Positions 14,512 to 22,234 of a DNA stretch of 23,012 nucleotides are shown piece by piece. Location: assembly GCA_019309815.1 (NCBI GenBank), contig JAFDFO010000015.1, positions 1-23,012 of the forward strand. The letters are read 5' to 3'. This stretch comes from Deltaproteobacteria bacterium (GTDB lineage: Bacteria; Desulfobacterota; Desulfobacteria; Desulfobacterales; C00003060). The translations under genes were made by a program, and so were the position numbers. Within the stretch, counting starts at the first letter, position 1, and every line of letters begins with the position of its first letter. A model generated the notes under the pieces. It searched no databases, was not told the origin of the DNA, and saw only the letters and a list, made by a program, of their open reading frames with translations.

Positions 14512-15273
14512 ATGGATGCCAAAGCTATCAAAGAAATTCTGGAATCGATTTCGTCTGATCGTATGACTGTGGATGAGGCCCTTCAAAAGCTCAAACGTCT
14601 CCCATTTGAAAACCTTGCCTATGCATGTGTAGATCACCATCGACCCTTGAGAAAAGGCTTTCCGGAAGTGATTTTTGGGGAGGGTAAATCGGTGGAACAG
14701 ATCTTAGGGGTGGTGGAGGCTATGGTTAAGCAGAAAGACACGGTGATGATCACCCGGGTGTCTGCTGAAAAAGCAGAGGCCGTCAGGGCAAAGTATCCCG
14801 ATGCTGTCTATCATGCAGAGGCTCGTATGCTGGTGCTGGAGTCTAAGCCCGTAGAACCCGCCGGCAAGGGGCTCATCATGGTGATTGCAGCAGGTACTTC
14901 AGACATCCCTGTGGCAGACGAAGCCCTCTTGACAGCGAAGACAATGGGGAACCGCGTGGAGAAGCTTTACGACGTGGGGGTTTCGGGTATCCATAGGCTT
15001 ATGCTGCACGAAACATTGTGGACCGAGGCCTCGGTCTTTGTTGTTGTCGCTGGAATGGAAGGAGCCCTGCCGAGTGTTGTGGGTGGCCTTGTGGACAAAC
15101 CGGTCATCGCTGTTCCGACCAGTATCGGTTATGGGGCAAGTTTCGGCGGTGTCACGGCGCTTCTGGCGATGCTCAATAGCTGTGCTTCCAACGTCACTGT
15201 CGTGAACATCGACAACGGCTTTGGAGCTGGTTACGTGGCAGCTCTCATAAACAATCTGGCAAACAAGCAATAA
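14512..15273 (+). CDS. larB: LarB, pyridinium-3,5-biscarboxylic acid mononucleotide synthase
   Basis: The chosen start is the ATG at 14512 (253 residues), because homologues begin with this type of N-terminal helical segment. A frame that opens at 14173 only adds unrelated sequence overlapping the divergent PPC gene. LarB carboxylates and hydrolyses nicotinic acid adenine dinucleotide, the first step of the nickel-pincer nucleotide cofactor of lactate racemase and relatives. The C-terminal half is a PurE (AIR carboxylase)-like domain, with AAGTSD at 126-131, GMEGALPSVVGG at 181-192 and PTSIGYG at 202-208. The N-terminal 110 residues are LarB-specific. No larA, larC or larE is in the window, so it is encoded apart from its usual partners. 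The ribosome site is weak. It converges with gmhB over a hairpin-rich 86 bp. Confidence 0.92.
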   Translation: MDAKAIKEILESISSDRMTVDEALQKLKRLPFENLAYACVDHHRPLRKGFPEVIFGEGKSVEQILGVVEAMVKQKDTVMITRVSAEKAEAVRAKYPDAVYHAEARMLVLESKPVEPAGKGLIMVIAAGTSDIPVADEALLTAKTMGNRVEKLYDVGVSGIHRLMLHETLWTEASVFVVVAGMEGALPSVVGGLVDKPVIAVPTSIGYGASFGGVTALLAMLNSCASNVTVVNIDNGFGAGYVAALINNLANKQ

Positions 15274-15276
15274 GGC

Positions 15277-15359
15277 AAGAGGCCAGGGGCGATAGGCACG
15301 AGGCAAATACTCTAAGAATTTTTTTCCTTGCGCCCTATGCCTTGCGCCTTGAGCCTCTT
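15277..15359. terminator. Bidirectional hairpin between convergent larB and gmhB
   Basis: AAGAGGC (15277-15283) and GCCTCTT (15353-15359) close a long imperfect palindrome. Its arms are made of repeated AGGC/GCCTT-like units, and a loop near 15311-15327 includes seven T residues. It fills almost the whole gap between the two stop codons. A shared terminator is the natural reading, although the T-run lies in the loop rather than directly after the stem. Confidence 0.45.
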
Positions 15360-15905
15360 CTATTTATCTAGTAGCCACTTCACCGCTGCCGCCAGATCGT
15401 CTGCCACGTGGTCAGCCTTTACGTCAGAATTCTTACAAAGCTCCTCAGTCTTTCCACCATGGCCAGTCCTTACCAGGACAACCTTTCCACACCCTGCTCG
15501 TCGCGCACACTGAATATCCCTTAAGCTGTCCCCTATCAGGCAGGTTCTTGACAGATCCAGGCCGTGGTCTGCTTTTGCCTGTTCGATTAACCCGGGTTCC
15601 GGTTTTCGGCAACTGCACCCGTCTTCAGGCACATGAGGGCAATAATAGATAGCTTTTATCCTGCCGCCGTGACCAACAATCGCGTCCTCCATCTTTGCAT
15701 GGATGTTTAGGAGTTCTTCCTCGGTTACCATTTTTCGGTTGATCACAGACTGATTGGTAATAAGGATGACATGGTAGTCGTTGAAAGTCAGCAACTTCAA
15801 AGCATCGAGACTCCCTGGCAAGAACTCGAAATCGGACCAGCTCTTGACATAATCGGATCGATCCCTGTTTATGACACCGTCTCTGTCCACAAAAACAATC
15901 TTCAA
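15360..15905 (-). CDS. gmhB: D-glycero-D-manno-heptose-1,7-bisphosphate 7-phosphatase
   Basis: A 181-residue HAD-superfamily phosphatase of the histidinol-phosphatase/GmhB group. It removes the 7-phosphate from heptose bisphosphate during ADP-heptose synthesis for lipopolysaccharide core. The catalytic pair is Asp7/Asp9 in FVDRDGVIN, and the Thr in ILITNQS is motif II. The Zn-binding loop CPHVPEDGCSCRKP supplies Cys89, His91, Cys97 and Cys99, followed by Lys101. Motif IV is LIGDSLRD (Asp126, Asp130). It starts at a TTG preceded by a very strong GAGGAGG ribosome site, which settles the start. Divergent from the IHF gene; no other heptose genes are in the window. Confidence 0.93.
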   Translation of the reverse strand: MKIVFVDRDGVINRDRSDYVKSWSDFEFLPGSLDALKLLTFNDYHVILITNQSVINRKMVTEEELLNIHAKMEDAIVGHGGRIKAIYYCPHVPEDGCSCRKPEPGLIEQAKADHGLDLSRTCLIGDSLRDIQCARRAGCGKVVLVRTGHGGKTEELCKNSDVKADHVADDLAAAVKWLLDK

Positions 15906-15932
15906 TTTTCCTCCTCTTTTTGGAATAAACTC

Positions 15933-15961
15933 TTGACACTTCTTTGGATTTAGGGCATAAA
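15933..15961 (+). promoter_or_regulatory. Sigma70-type promoter for the IHF gene
   Basis: A perfect TTGACA at 15933-15938 is followed after 17 bases by CATAAA at 15956-15961 (four of six -10 positions). Transcription would start near 15968, giving a leader of about 60 bases before the ATG at 16030. Confidence 0.6.
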
Positions 15962-16029
15962 AGCAATTATCTTACCACGTTGAGGCTACACAGAAACACG
16001 ACCTTATCCGCTTGAAAAGGATGTGACAA

Positions 16030-16314
16030 ATGGCCCTGACCAAAGACAAGATCATCAATGAAGCTTACACGCAGCTTGGTCTGAGAAAAAGCGACGCCCG
16101 GCAAGTCGTTGAACAACTCTTGGAGATCATGAAAGGGACCTTGCAGAGCGGCGAAGACCTCCTGATCAGTGGTTTCGGGAAATTTGTGGTCAAGGAAAAG
16201 AAGGCTCGGCGCGGTCGCAACCCCCAGACACGCCATGACTTACAGTTGCGGGCCAGAAGGGTTGTTGTCTTCAAAACCTCTGGTATATTAAGGAAAAAGA
16301 TCAATTCCTCGTAA
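16030..16314 (+). CDS. ihfA: Integration host factor, alpha-type (HU/IHF family)
   Basis: A 94-residue DNA-bending protein. The N-terminal helices (LTKDKIINEAYTQLGL and SDARQVVEQLLEIM) form the dimer base. LISGFGKFVVKEK is the conserved beta segment. RRGRNPQT near 60-67 lies at the arm tip with the Pro that wedges between base pairs, and ARRVVVFKTSGILR is the family C-terminus. The Arg-rich ARRVV end favours IHF-alpha over HU, but HU/IHF types in deltaproteobacteria are not always separable by eye. AAGGATG before the ATG is a good ribosome site. It has its own promoter and converges with the rlpA-like gene. Confidence 0.88.
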   Translation: MALTKDKIINEAYTQLGLRKSDARQVVEQLLEIMKGTLQSGEDLLISGFGKFVVKEKKARRGRNPQTRHDLQLRARRVVVFKTSGILRKKINSS

Positions 16315-16417
16315 CGGACTGCTGTTCAGTTCGTGTCATCCTGTGAAGTAATATCCGATCCCTTAGCCTCCAAACGTAACCTTTCCCACAATCCAATATT
16401 GAAATGCCTGTACGTTA

Positions 16418-17170
16418 CTAACGGGCCACGACCATGGCATCTGCATATCCAGCCGCCTCCAGCACTTTTTTGAATTTTCCGGCCTGCTCAAGTTTGTTGG
16501 ACCTCCCGACCCGCACCCGATAGAAGGTCCCGTGGGCACTCTCGTACTCCCGAATATGCGCATTTTGGTATGTTACTGCAAGTTTGTCTCTAAGCCTGAC
16601 CGCGTTCTGCCTGTCTTTGAAGGCGCCCACCTGAATAGTGAAATCCCCTGAATAGTAGTCTCCAGGAACAAGCGTCCGTTGGACCTTTCCGGCAACTTCA
16701 GTCTCCTTTACCGTTCCTAGTGCGACGATCTCCACCGGGGCTGTGCCCGGCACAACCACCTCCATCTGTTTGGCCGCCTCGTAGGACAGGTCAATGATCC
16801 GACCGCGTACGAAAGGGCCCCGGTCGTTTATTCGCACATCAACTGTCTTTCCGTTGTCGAGGTTGCGAGCCCTCACGTATGTGTCCATCGGCAGGGTTTT
16901 ATGGGCGGCTGTCATGGCATACATGTTGTAGATCTCGCCACTAGCTGTCTTTCTTCCATGAAATCCTTTACCATACCATGAAGCCATACCGCGCTCGCGG
17001 AAATCGCCGGCATCTTTCAACGGTTGGTACCAGTGTTCACCGATCTTGTACGGTTTGGGATGGCCGGGTGGGGGTTGCGGTCTTTTTTCCGGCCGCGCAC
17101 AGGCAAACAATAAGGATAACAAGAAGGTGAAAAACAGGAGTGGAAAACTCGGAGTCTGTAATATTTTCAC
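16418..17170 (-). CDS. rlpA: RlpA-like septal lipoprotein with SPOR domain
   Basis: A 250-residue lipoprotein. A hydrophobic signal segment (about 9-22) ends in the lipobox LFAC with Cys24. The RlpA double-psi beta-barrel domain spans about 58-150: GMASWYGKGFHGRKTASGE, containing Glu79, then AAHKTLPM with His90 and VDVRINDRGPFVRGRIIDLS with Asp116, the residues used for cutting glycan strands. A SPOR domain (about 175-250) binds denuded septal peptidoglycan (FTIQVGAFKDRQNAVRL, FYRVRVG). RlpA enzymes are lytic transglycosylases acting on naked glycans during division or daughter-cell separation. The start is a GTG with a weak ribosome site. It begins 31 bp after the mutase small subunit, so it might be co-transcribed from the methylmalonyl-CoA module without a functional link. 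Confidence 0.92.
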   Translation of the reverse strand: MKILQTPSFPLLFFTFLLSLLFACARPEKRPQPPPGHPKPYKIGEHWYQPLKDAGDFRERGMASWYGKGFHGRKTASGEIYNMYAMTAAHKTLPMDTYVRARNLDNGKTVDVRINDRGPFVRGRIIDLSYEAAKQMEVVVPGTAPVEIVALGTVKETEVAGKVQRTLVPGDYYSGDFTIQVGAFKDRQNAVRLRDKLAVTYQNAHIREYESAHGTFYRVRVGRSNKLEQAGKFKKVLEAAGYADAMVVAR

Positions 17171-17201
17171 TGTTCAAAGGGCTGGAGGCACGGGACACGA
17201 G

Positions 17202-17600
17202 CTATTCTGGGACATTTTCTTCTATGAATCGTACAATATCCGTTGTTGGAGTTCCGGGACCGAAGACAGCTCGAATCCCTACATCTCTCAGACGCTCAAT
17301 ATCTTCTTCAGGAATGATGCCGCCTCCGATGACAAGGATATCGGCTACGCCCGCCTCCTCTAGTAGTTCCATGACTCTGGGAAACAGGTAGTCATGGGCG
17401 CCCGACAGCACGCTCATGGCTATGACATCGACGTCCTCCTGAATTGCAGCTTGAACGATCTGCTCAGGCGTCTGCCGCAACCCCGTGTATATTACCTCCA
17501 TTCCCGCATCGCGCAACGCACACGAGATGACCTTGATGCCACGGTCATGGCCGTCGAGGCCGGGCTTTGCAGCCAAAACGCGAATCTTCTTTTTAGTCAT
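17202..17600 (-). CDS. Methylmalonyl-CoA mutase, cobalamin-binding small subunit
   Basis: A 132-residue stand-alone B12-binding domain. The signature DGHDRG (Asp16, His18, Gly21) in KPGLDGHDRGIKV supplies the lower axial histidine for adenosylcobalamin. SVLSGAHDYLFPRVMELL and VIGGGIIPEED complete the conserved Ser and Gly-Gly segments. It pairs with the separate catalytic subunit to interconvert (R)-methylmalonyl-CoA and succinyl-CoA. Split mutases are common in archaea and many anaerobes, whereas animal and propionibacterial enzymes are fused. The ATG has a weak TAAGTGA-type ribosome site. It is 391 bp from the catalytic subunit, a gap filled by repeats. Confidence 0.93.
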   Translation of the reverse strand: MTKKKIRVLAAKPGLDGHDRGIKVISCALRDAGMEVIYTGLRQTPEQIVQAAIQEDVDVIAMSVLSGAHDYLFPRVMELLEEAGVADILVIGGGIIPEEDIERLRDVGIRAVFGPGTPTTDIVRFIEENVPE

Positions 17601-17613
17601 TAGTCACTTAGAA

Positions 17614-17641
17614 TTGAAAATTGAAGATTGAAAATTGAAGA
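17614..17641. repeat. Two perfect tandem copies of a 14-bp unit
   Basis: TTGAAAATTGAAGA occurs at 17614-17627 and again at 17628-17641. The unit itself contains TTGAA(A/G) sub-repeats, so slippage is a likely origin. It lies immediately upstream of the small-subunit start. Confidence 0.85.
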
Positions 17642-17675
17642 ATATCTGTCTTTCGTCGGCCTACTAACTCCCCAT

Positions 17676-17925
17676 TGTCATTTCGACCCCTTCGACTTTG
17701 CTTCCGCCTACGTCAAGACTACGGCGGACAGGCAGGGCAGTTCGACCCGCCTTCGCCAAGGCTCCGGCGCGGCGAGCCAAGCTCACTGCAAGCAGGCTCC
17801 GGGAGAAATCTTGAATATAAGGGCGGTGGCACAATAAAGATTTTTCCCTGGCCCAGACCTGGATTACCGGCTTGATAGCTCACAATTAGCAACGCGCCAG
17901 GGCGGCCGCTTCGCTCGAAATGACA
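17676..17925. repeat. 250-bp palindromic dispersed-type repeat element
   Basis: The ends are perfect 11-bp inverted repeats: TGTCATTTCGA (17676-17686) and TCGAAATGACA (17915-17925). An inner pair, GGGAGAAATCTT (17801-17812) and AAGATTTTTCCC (17837-17848), matches inverted with one mismatch. CCGCC/GGCGG-rich dyads lie in the left half. This motif set (TCATTTCGA with GAGAAATCT) resembles short intergenic repeats scattered in many environmental bacterial genomes. There is no transposase; a non-autonomous, MITE-like or REP-like origin is inferred. Confidence 0.65.
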
Positions 17926-17991
17926 CAAAAAATAGTCGTTTCACTTTATAGGCACTCTAGCGCACTTTAGGCATTTTAGGCACTGTTGCAG

Positions 17992-19668
17992 CTACAGGGT
18001 AGAGACGGCTGTGTACTCTCCAAACACTCCCCTCAACGTATCACACATCTCTCCGAGTGTTGCATAGGAGGCCACCGCTTCCATCATAGCCGGCATCAGA
18101 TTATCGTTCCTACTTGCGCAATCTCCCAGTCTTCCGATGGCAGACTCAACCACCGCATTGTCCCGCTCGGCCTTTAGTCTTTCCAGCTTGGCCAGTTGAG
18201 ATTCCATGACGCTGCGGTCGACACGCAGCAAGTTTGTCGGCCGGGCACTCTCCTCCTGAAACTTATTCAAGCCCACCACGATCTGCTCCGCGGTTTCCAC
18301 GGCCTTCTGATATGTATAGGCGCTTTCCTGAATTTCTTTCTGGACATATCCCTGCTCCACAGCAACCACAGCTCCGCCCATTTCGTCGATCTTGTCGAGG
18401 TAGGCCCGCGCGCGCTCTTCTATCTCATCCGTCAGACGCTCTACATAGAATGAACCACCTAACGGATCAGCCGTGTTTACAACTCCTGATTCATAGGCAA
18501 TGAGTTGCTGCGTTCTCAGGGCTGTCTGAACCGCTTCTTCAGACGGCAGCGAGAACGCCTCATCCATGGAATTGGTGTGAAGCGACTGGGTCCCGCCAAG
18601 GACGGCTGAAAGTGCCTGGAGGGTAACCCTGACAACATTGTTCTGTGGCTGTTGGGCTGTGAGCGCACATCCGGCAGTCTGGGTGTGAAACCGGAGCATG
18701 AGGGATCTCGGGGATTTTGCCTGAAAACGCTCTTTCATGATCTTGGCCCACAGTCGCCGTGCTGCCCGAAACTTGGCGATTTCTTCAAAAAAATCCAGGT
18801 GGGCATTAAAGAAAAAGGAAAGACGCGGCGCAAAGTCATCCACCTTGAGACCTGCCTCCAGAGCGGCCTCAACGTAGGCGATCCCGTTGGCCAGCGTGAA
18901 GGCGATCTCCTGGACGGCTGTCGAGCCCGCCTCCCGGATGTGGTACCCACTGATACTGATTGTGTTCCACATCGGGATGTTCTCGGAACAGAAAGCAAAG
19001 ATGTCCGTGATGATGCGCATCGAGGGCCCTGGTGGAAATATGTACGTCCCTCGGGCCGCGTATTCTTTCAGGATGTCATTCTGGATGGTGCCCTTGAGTC
19101 GATCGGATCCGACTCCTTGCTTCGCTGCTGTTTGTACGTACATCGCGAGCAGAACGGCAGCAGGGGCATTGATGGTCATAGACGTGCTGACCTGATCGAG
19201 GGGAATCCCATCAAACAGGGTTTCCATGTCTCTTAGAGAATCGATGGCAACACCCACCTTGCCAACCTCACCCTGAGCCATGGGGTGGTCTGAATCATAC
19301 CCGATCTGGGTGGGAAGATCGAAGGCCACACTCAGGCCGGTTTGCCCTTGTTCCAAGAGGTATTTGTACCGCTTGTTGGACTCCTCTGCACTGGCAAAGC
19401 CAGCATACTGTCGCATGGTCCAGAGTCTTCCACGATACATCGTTGGCTGTACGCCGCGAGTGTATGGATATTCTCCTGGAAGCCCTAAATCCTCCGCATA
19501 GTCACACTCGGACGCAGAGGGTGGGGTATAGACCCGCTCAACCGGAATGCCCGAGAGGGTCTCAAAGCGTTCTTTGCGCTCCGGGCGTTTCTCAAGGATC
19601 TCTTGGGTCTTCTTGGCCCACGCGGCCAATGACTCCCCTATCTCTTTTATCTTCTTGGCGTCATACAT
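17992..19668 (-). CDS. Methylmalonyl-CoA mutase, catalytic large subunit
   Basis: A 558-residue TIM-barrel subunit without the B12-binding domain. Conserved parts include YPYTRGVQPTMYRGRLWTMR with the Tyr of the MCM active site, QTGLSVAFDLPTQIGYDSD, TIQNDILKEYAARGTYIFPP with the CoA-carboxylate Arg in the ARG segment, SISGYHIREAGS with the active-site His, and GGTQSLHTNSMDEA. The Arg and Tyr favour methylmalonyl-CoA over isobutyryl-CoA as substrate. The ATG has no clear ribosome site. Its partner is the small subunit downstream; together they link propionyl-CoA metabolism to succinyl-CoA. A palindromic element lies in the 233-bp gap upstream. Confidence 0.93.
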   Translation of the reverse strand: MYDAKKIKEIGESLAAWAKKTQEILEKRPERKERFETLSGIPVERVYTPPSASECDYAEDLGLPGEYPYTRGVQPTMYRGRLWTMRQYAGFASAEESNKRYKYLLEQGQTGLSVAFDLPTQIGYDSDHPMAQGEVGKVGVAIDSLRDMETLFDGIPLDQVSTSMTINAPAAVLLAMYVQTAAKQGVGSDRLKGTIQNDILKEYAARGTYIFPPGPSMRIITDIFAFCSENIPMWNTISISGYHIREAGSTAVQEIAFTLANGIAYVEAALEAGLKVDDFAPRLSFFFNAHLDFFEEIAKFRAARRLWAKIMKERFQAKSPRSLMLRFHTQTAGCALTAQQPQNNVVRVTLQALSAVLGGTQSLHTNSMDEAFSLPSEEAVQTALRTQQLIAYESGVVNTADPLGGSFYVERLTDEIEERARAYLDKIDEMGGAVVAVEQGYVQKEIQESAYTYQKAVETAEQIVVGLNKFQEESARPTNLLRVDRSVMESQLAKLERLKAERDNAVVESAIGRLGDCASRNDNLMPAMMEAVASYATLGEMCDTLRGVFGEYTAVSTL

Positions 19669-19735
19669 GGTTGGTCAGTTTGGTTGGGCAAGTAGTCTGG
19701 TTGCTTGAGTTGTCTTATCGGGCCGAGCCATATCA

Positions 19736-19882
19736 ATAGAACCTATCTCAAAAACAATCTAAGTGTCCATGGCGGTGTTGCGAAACGGTTCAAAATGCTC
19801 ACATACTACCGTGTATGCTCCGCGTTTTCACCGTTCCGCGCCTTGCCCTGAACCCTGACTTTATTCTTGAGATAGGTTCTAT
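19736..19882. repeat. 147-bp palindromic MITE-like element
   Basis: Perfect 16-bp terminal inverted repeats, ATAGAACCTATCTCAA (19736-19751) and TTGAGATAGGTTCTAT (19867-19882), flank an interior. The interior itself folds: GCGAAACGGT pairs with ACCGTTCCGC-like bases around a CATAC-TACCGT-GTATG tip. The whole unit can form one long imperfect hairpin. No coding frame or transposase is present. It lies in the gap between the carboxyltransferase and mutase genes, 20 bp after the carboxyltransferase stop. Confidence 0.75.
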
Positions 19883-19901
19883 AAAAATGGGCCCAACCTT
19901 T

Positions 19902-21452
19902 TTAGAGGGGCAGGTTGTCATGCTTCTTCATGGGCATGCGTTCTTGCTTGTTTTTCAAGGATTCGAGGGCTCTGATCAACTTTGGCCGTGTCTGCTCCGG
20001 TAGAATAATCTCGTCAACGTATCCCCTTTCTGCGGCCCGATAGGGGGTGGCAAAGACGCTGCGGTACTCTTCCACCATTTCAGCTTCTTTTTTTGCAGGA
20101 TCCTCGGCAGCGCCGATCTCCCTCTTGAACACAACATTGACCGCCCCGTCCGGTCCCATGACAGCAATCTCTGCCGTGGGATAGGCATAATTGATGTCTC
20201 CCCAGAGATGCTTGCTCGACATCACGATGTAAGCCCCGCCATAAGCCTTGCGGGTGATGACCGTGATTTTGGGTACCACCGCCTCGCAGTATGCGTAGAT
20301 GAGCTTGGCTCCATGTTTGATGATACCCCCGTATTCCTGGGCTGTTCCAGGGAGAAACCCCGGGACATCACAAAAGGTAATCAGCGGGATGTTAAAACAA
20401 TCGCAAAACCTAACAAATCGGGCACCCTTTATTGATGCATTGATGTCCAAACAACCAGCCAGGAAAGAAGGCTGGTTGGCCACAATGCCAACCGGATGAC
20501 CATTCAAGCGGGCAAAACCAACAATAATATTCTGGGCGTGTCTCGCTTGGACCTCAAAGAAGTGGCGGTTGTCCACAACAGAGTCAATGATCATACGAAT
20601 GTTGTACGGCTGTCTGGCGTTTTCAGGAACAACCTCTCGAAGCTCAATGTCGGTTCGCTCCGGATCATCCGTCGGCTCAACGCAGGGAGGCTTCTCCTGA
20701 TAGTTCTGGGGCAAGAAACTCAAGAGCTCCCTGATCATGGCCAGGACCGTCTGGTCGTCCTTTCCTGCAAAATGGGCGACACCGCTCGTGGCGTTATGTG
20801 TTAAGGCCCCGCCCAACTTCTCAAGCGTGACCTCCTCGTGGGTCACCGACTTGATGACCTGCGGGCCGGTAATAAACATATAGCTCGTCTTTTCTACCAT
20901 AAAGACGAAATCGGTAAGAGCCGGAGAATAGACGGCACCTCCGGCACACGGGCCCATGATCGCAGAAATCTGAGGAATAACGCCGCTGCCGAGTACGTTA
21001 CGCATGAATATGTCCCCGTATCCGGCCAGGCTGGTGATCCCTTCCTGTATCCGAGCCCCCCCGGAATCGTTGAGGCCGATCAGCGGGGCGCCGTTTCTGC
21101 GGGCAAGGTCCATGACCTTGCAGATCTTTTGGCTCACGGCCAAGCTGAGCGACCCCCCCAAAATGGTGAAGTCCTGAGCAAAGACATAGACCTGTCGGCC
21201 GTTGATCCGTCCGTATCCCGTGACGACCCCATCTCCCGGGAATTTCTTCTTGTCCATGCCAAAATCGGTGGCATGGTGCAGGACAAACTTGTCAATTTCT
21301 TCGAAGCTGCCCTCATCCAACAGCTGATGAAGCCTCTCCCGAGCTGTCCATTTCCCCTTTTTGTGTTGGACATCGATTCGATCCTGGCCACCACCCAGTT
21401 CGGCTTCAGCGGTCTTGTCAATAAGGGCTTGAATTTTGTCTTCATTTACCAT
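19902..21452 (-). CDS. mmdA: Propionyl-CoA/methylmalonyl-CoA carboxyltransferase subunit
   Basis: A 516-residue crotonase-fold carboxyltransferase. The N-terminal half carries KWTARERLHQLLDEGSF, FPGDGVVTGYG, LNDSGGARIQEG and GPCAGGAVYSPALTDF (first oxyanion loop). The C-terminal half has IVANQPSFLAGCLDINAS, FCDVPGFLPGTAQEYGGII, KAYGGAYIVMSSKHLWGD and WP-type terminal repeats. It moves CO2 between carboxybiotin and propionyl-CoA or methylmalonyl-CoA. The biotin carrier is encoded 72 bp upstream. Whether the complex is a carboxylase, a transcarboxylase or a sodium-pumping decarboxylase cannot be told, because the biotin carboxylase or membrane beta subunit lies outside the window. The short MPMKKHDNLPL tail extends beyond the usual end. 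Confidence 0.92.
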   Translation of the reverse strand: MVNEDKIQALIDKTAEAELGGGQDRIDVQHKKGKWTARERLHQLLDEGSFEEIDKFVLHHATDFGMDKKKFPGDGVVTGYGRINGRQVYVFAQDFTILGGSLSLAVSQKICKVMDLARRNGAPLIGLNDSGGARIQEGITSLAGYGDIFMRNVLGSGVIPQISAIMGPCAGGAVYSPALTDFVFMVEKTSYMFITGPQVIKSVTHEEVTLEKLGGALTHNATSGVAHFAGKDDQTVLAMIRELLSFLPQNYQEKPPCVEPTDDPERTDIELREVVPENARQPYNIRMIIDSVVDNRHFFEVQARHAQNIIVGFARLNGHPVGIVANQPSFLAGCLDINASIKGARFVRFCDCFNIPLITFCDVPGFLPGTAQEYGGIIKHGAKLIYAYCEAVVPKITVITRKAYGGAYIVMSSKHLWGDINYAYPTAEIAVMGPDGAVNVVFKREIGAAEDPAKKEAEMVEEYRSVFATPYRAAERGYVDEIILPEQTRPKLIRALESLKNKQERMPMKKHDNLPL

Positions 21453-21524
21453 GAGATCTCTCTGGCCTCACTCTCTCAGGTCTTCTTCCAAGCCTTTGAT
21501 AGGGCAAGGAATGCCTCTGGAATG

Positions 21525-21977
21525 TTACGTTTCTTCTATCACCACCAGTACTTCGTCAGTTGCAACGGTATCCCCTACCTTGACCGCGATTGCTTTGACC
21601 GTTCCATTGGCGGGGGAGGGGATCTCATTTTCCATCTTCATCGCTTCCATCTTCATCACGGGCATGCCTGCTGACACCTGATCCCCGACGGCTACCATGA
21701 TTTCGAGTATCAATCCGGGCATGGGTGCGGTTACTTCCCCGCCGGACGGAGCGGACACCGTGGGAGCCTGCGGGGCCTCCGGTGCAGCGGGGGTTGTCTT
21801 TGCCGGGACCGGCGGAGACACGGGGGCGGGCTTTGACACAGCGCCGACATCCTTTTTCACTTCAACCTCGTAGGGCTTGCCATCAATCTTCACCGAGGCC
21901 CGCTTGCCGTCAAACTTGTCTACGTCTACCTTGTAGTCCTTGCCGCCAACCGAGATTTCAAAGGTTTTCTTTTTCAC
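21525..21977 (-). CDS. Biotin carboxyl carrier protein (methylmalonyl-CoA module)
   Basis: A 150-residue protein starting at GTG with a GGGGAA ribosome site. Residues 1-42 are a small beta domain repeated in carrier proteins of this type (GKDYKVDVDKFDG, IDGKPYEVEV). A flexible Pro/Ala linker at 46-78 follows, then a biotinyl domain (about 80-150). The biotin site is EAMKMEN with Lys114. It follows a near duplicate of the motif (MKMEAMKM), in which Lys109 could mimic the target. It serves the carboxyltransferase immediately downstream, and resembles MmdC/PycB-tail carriers. A perfect 12-bp palindrome lies about 50 bp upstream of the start. Confidence 0.9.
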   Translation of the reverse strand: MKKKTFEISVGGKDYKVDVDKFDGKRASVKIDGKPYEVEVKKDVGAVSKPAPVSPPVPAKTTPAAPEAPQAPTVSAPSGGEVTAPMPGLILEIMVAVGDQVSAGMPVMKMEAMKMENEIPSPANGTVKAIAVKVGDTVATDEVLVVIEET

Positions 21978-22024
21978 AACGGTTCCCCGCTCTATGTCAC
22001 TTTCATCAGGTGTTCGAATTCTAC

Positions 22025-22036
22025 GTGAAGCTTCAC
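22025..22036. promoter_or_regulatory. 12-bp perfect palindrome upstream of the carrier gene
   Basis: GTGAAGCTTCAC is self-complementary and is centred about 53 bp before the carrier-protein start codon. Its place fits an operator in the promoter region of the propionate module. No -35/-10 pair is clear around it, and no regulator gene is present in the window. Confidence 0.3.
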
Positions 22037-22055
22037 CGAATAGGCCATGGACTAT

Positions 22056-22090
22056 AGAAAAAGGGTACTCAGTAGGATCTGAATACCCTT
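22056..22090 (-). terminator. Rho-independent terminator downstream of lon
   Basis: On the - strand, AAGGGTATTCAG, a six-base loop and CTGAGTACCCTT form a 12-bp stem with one G-T-type mismatch. Five Ts follow (complement of 22056-22062). It is 145 bp past the lon stop and just before the carrier-gene leader, so it separates the two transcripts. Confidence 0.75.
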
Positions 22091-22234
22091 ACTGTTGTAC
22101 TCCCACCTTTACCATAACGGAAGGTTTTTTCAAGTCCAAAGTCCAAAGGGGGGGCCGGATGGACGATTACTCTTCAAGAGGACAAACCAAATCCGATGAA
22201 GCCCGGAACTCACTCTATTAATGTGGATCAGGGT

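Larger units (their letters stand above)
17601..17991. other. Repeat-packed gap between the two mutase subunit genes
   Basis: This 391-bp interval has no believable gene. In order it holds two tandem 14-bp repeats (17614-17641), a 250-bp palindromic element (17676-17925) and a degenerate series of TTTAGGCA(C/T) units at about 17942-17984. Confidence 0.6.

Noticed and set aside
22159..22221. A 20-codon ORF on + beside lon, after a G-rich stretch
   Set aside because: Too short and without any membrane or binding pattern; it lies in the lon 3' region before its terminator.
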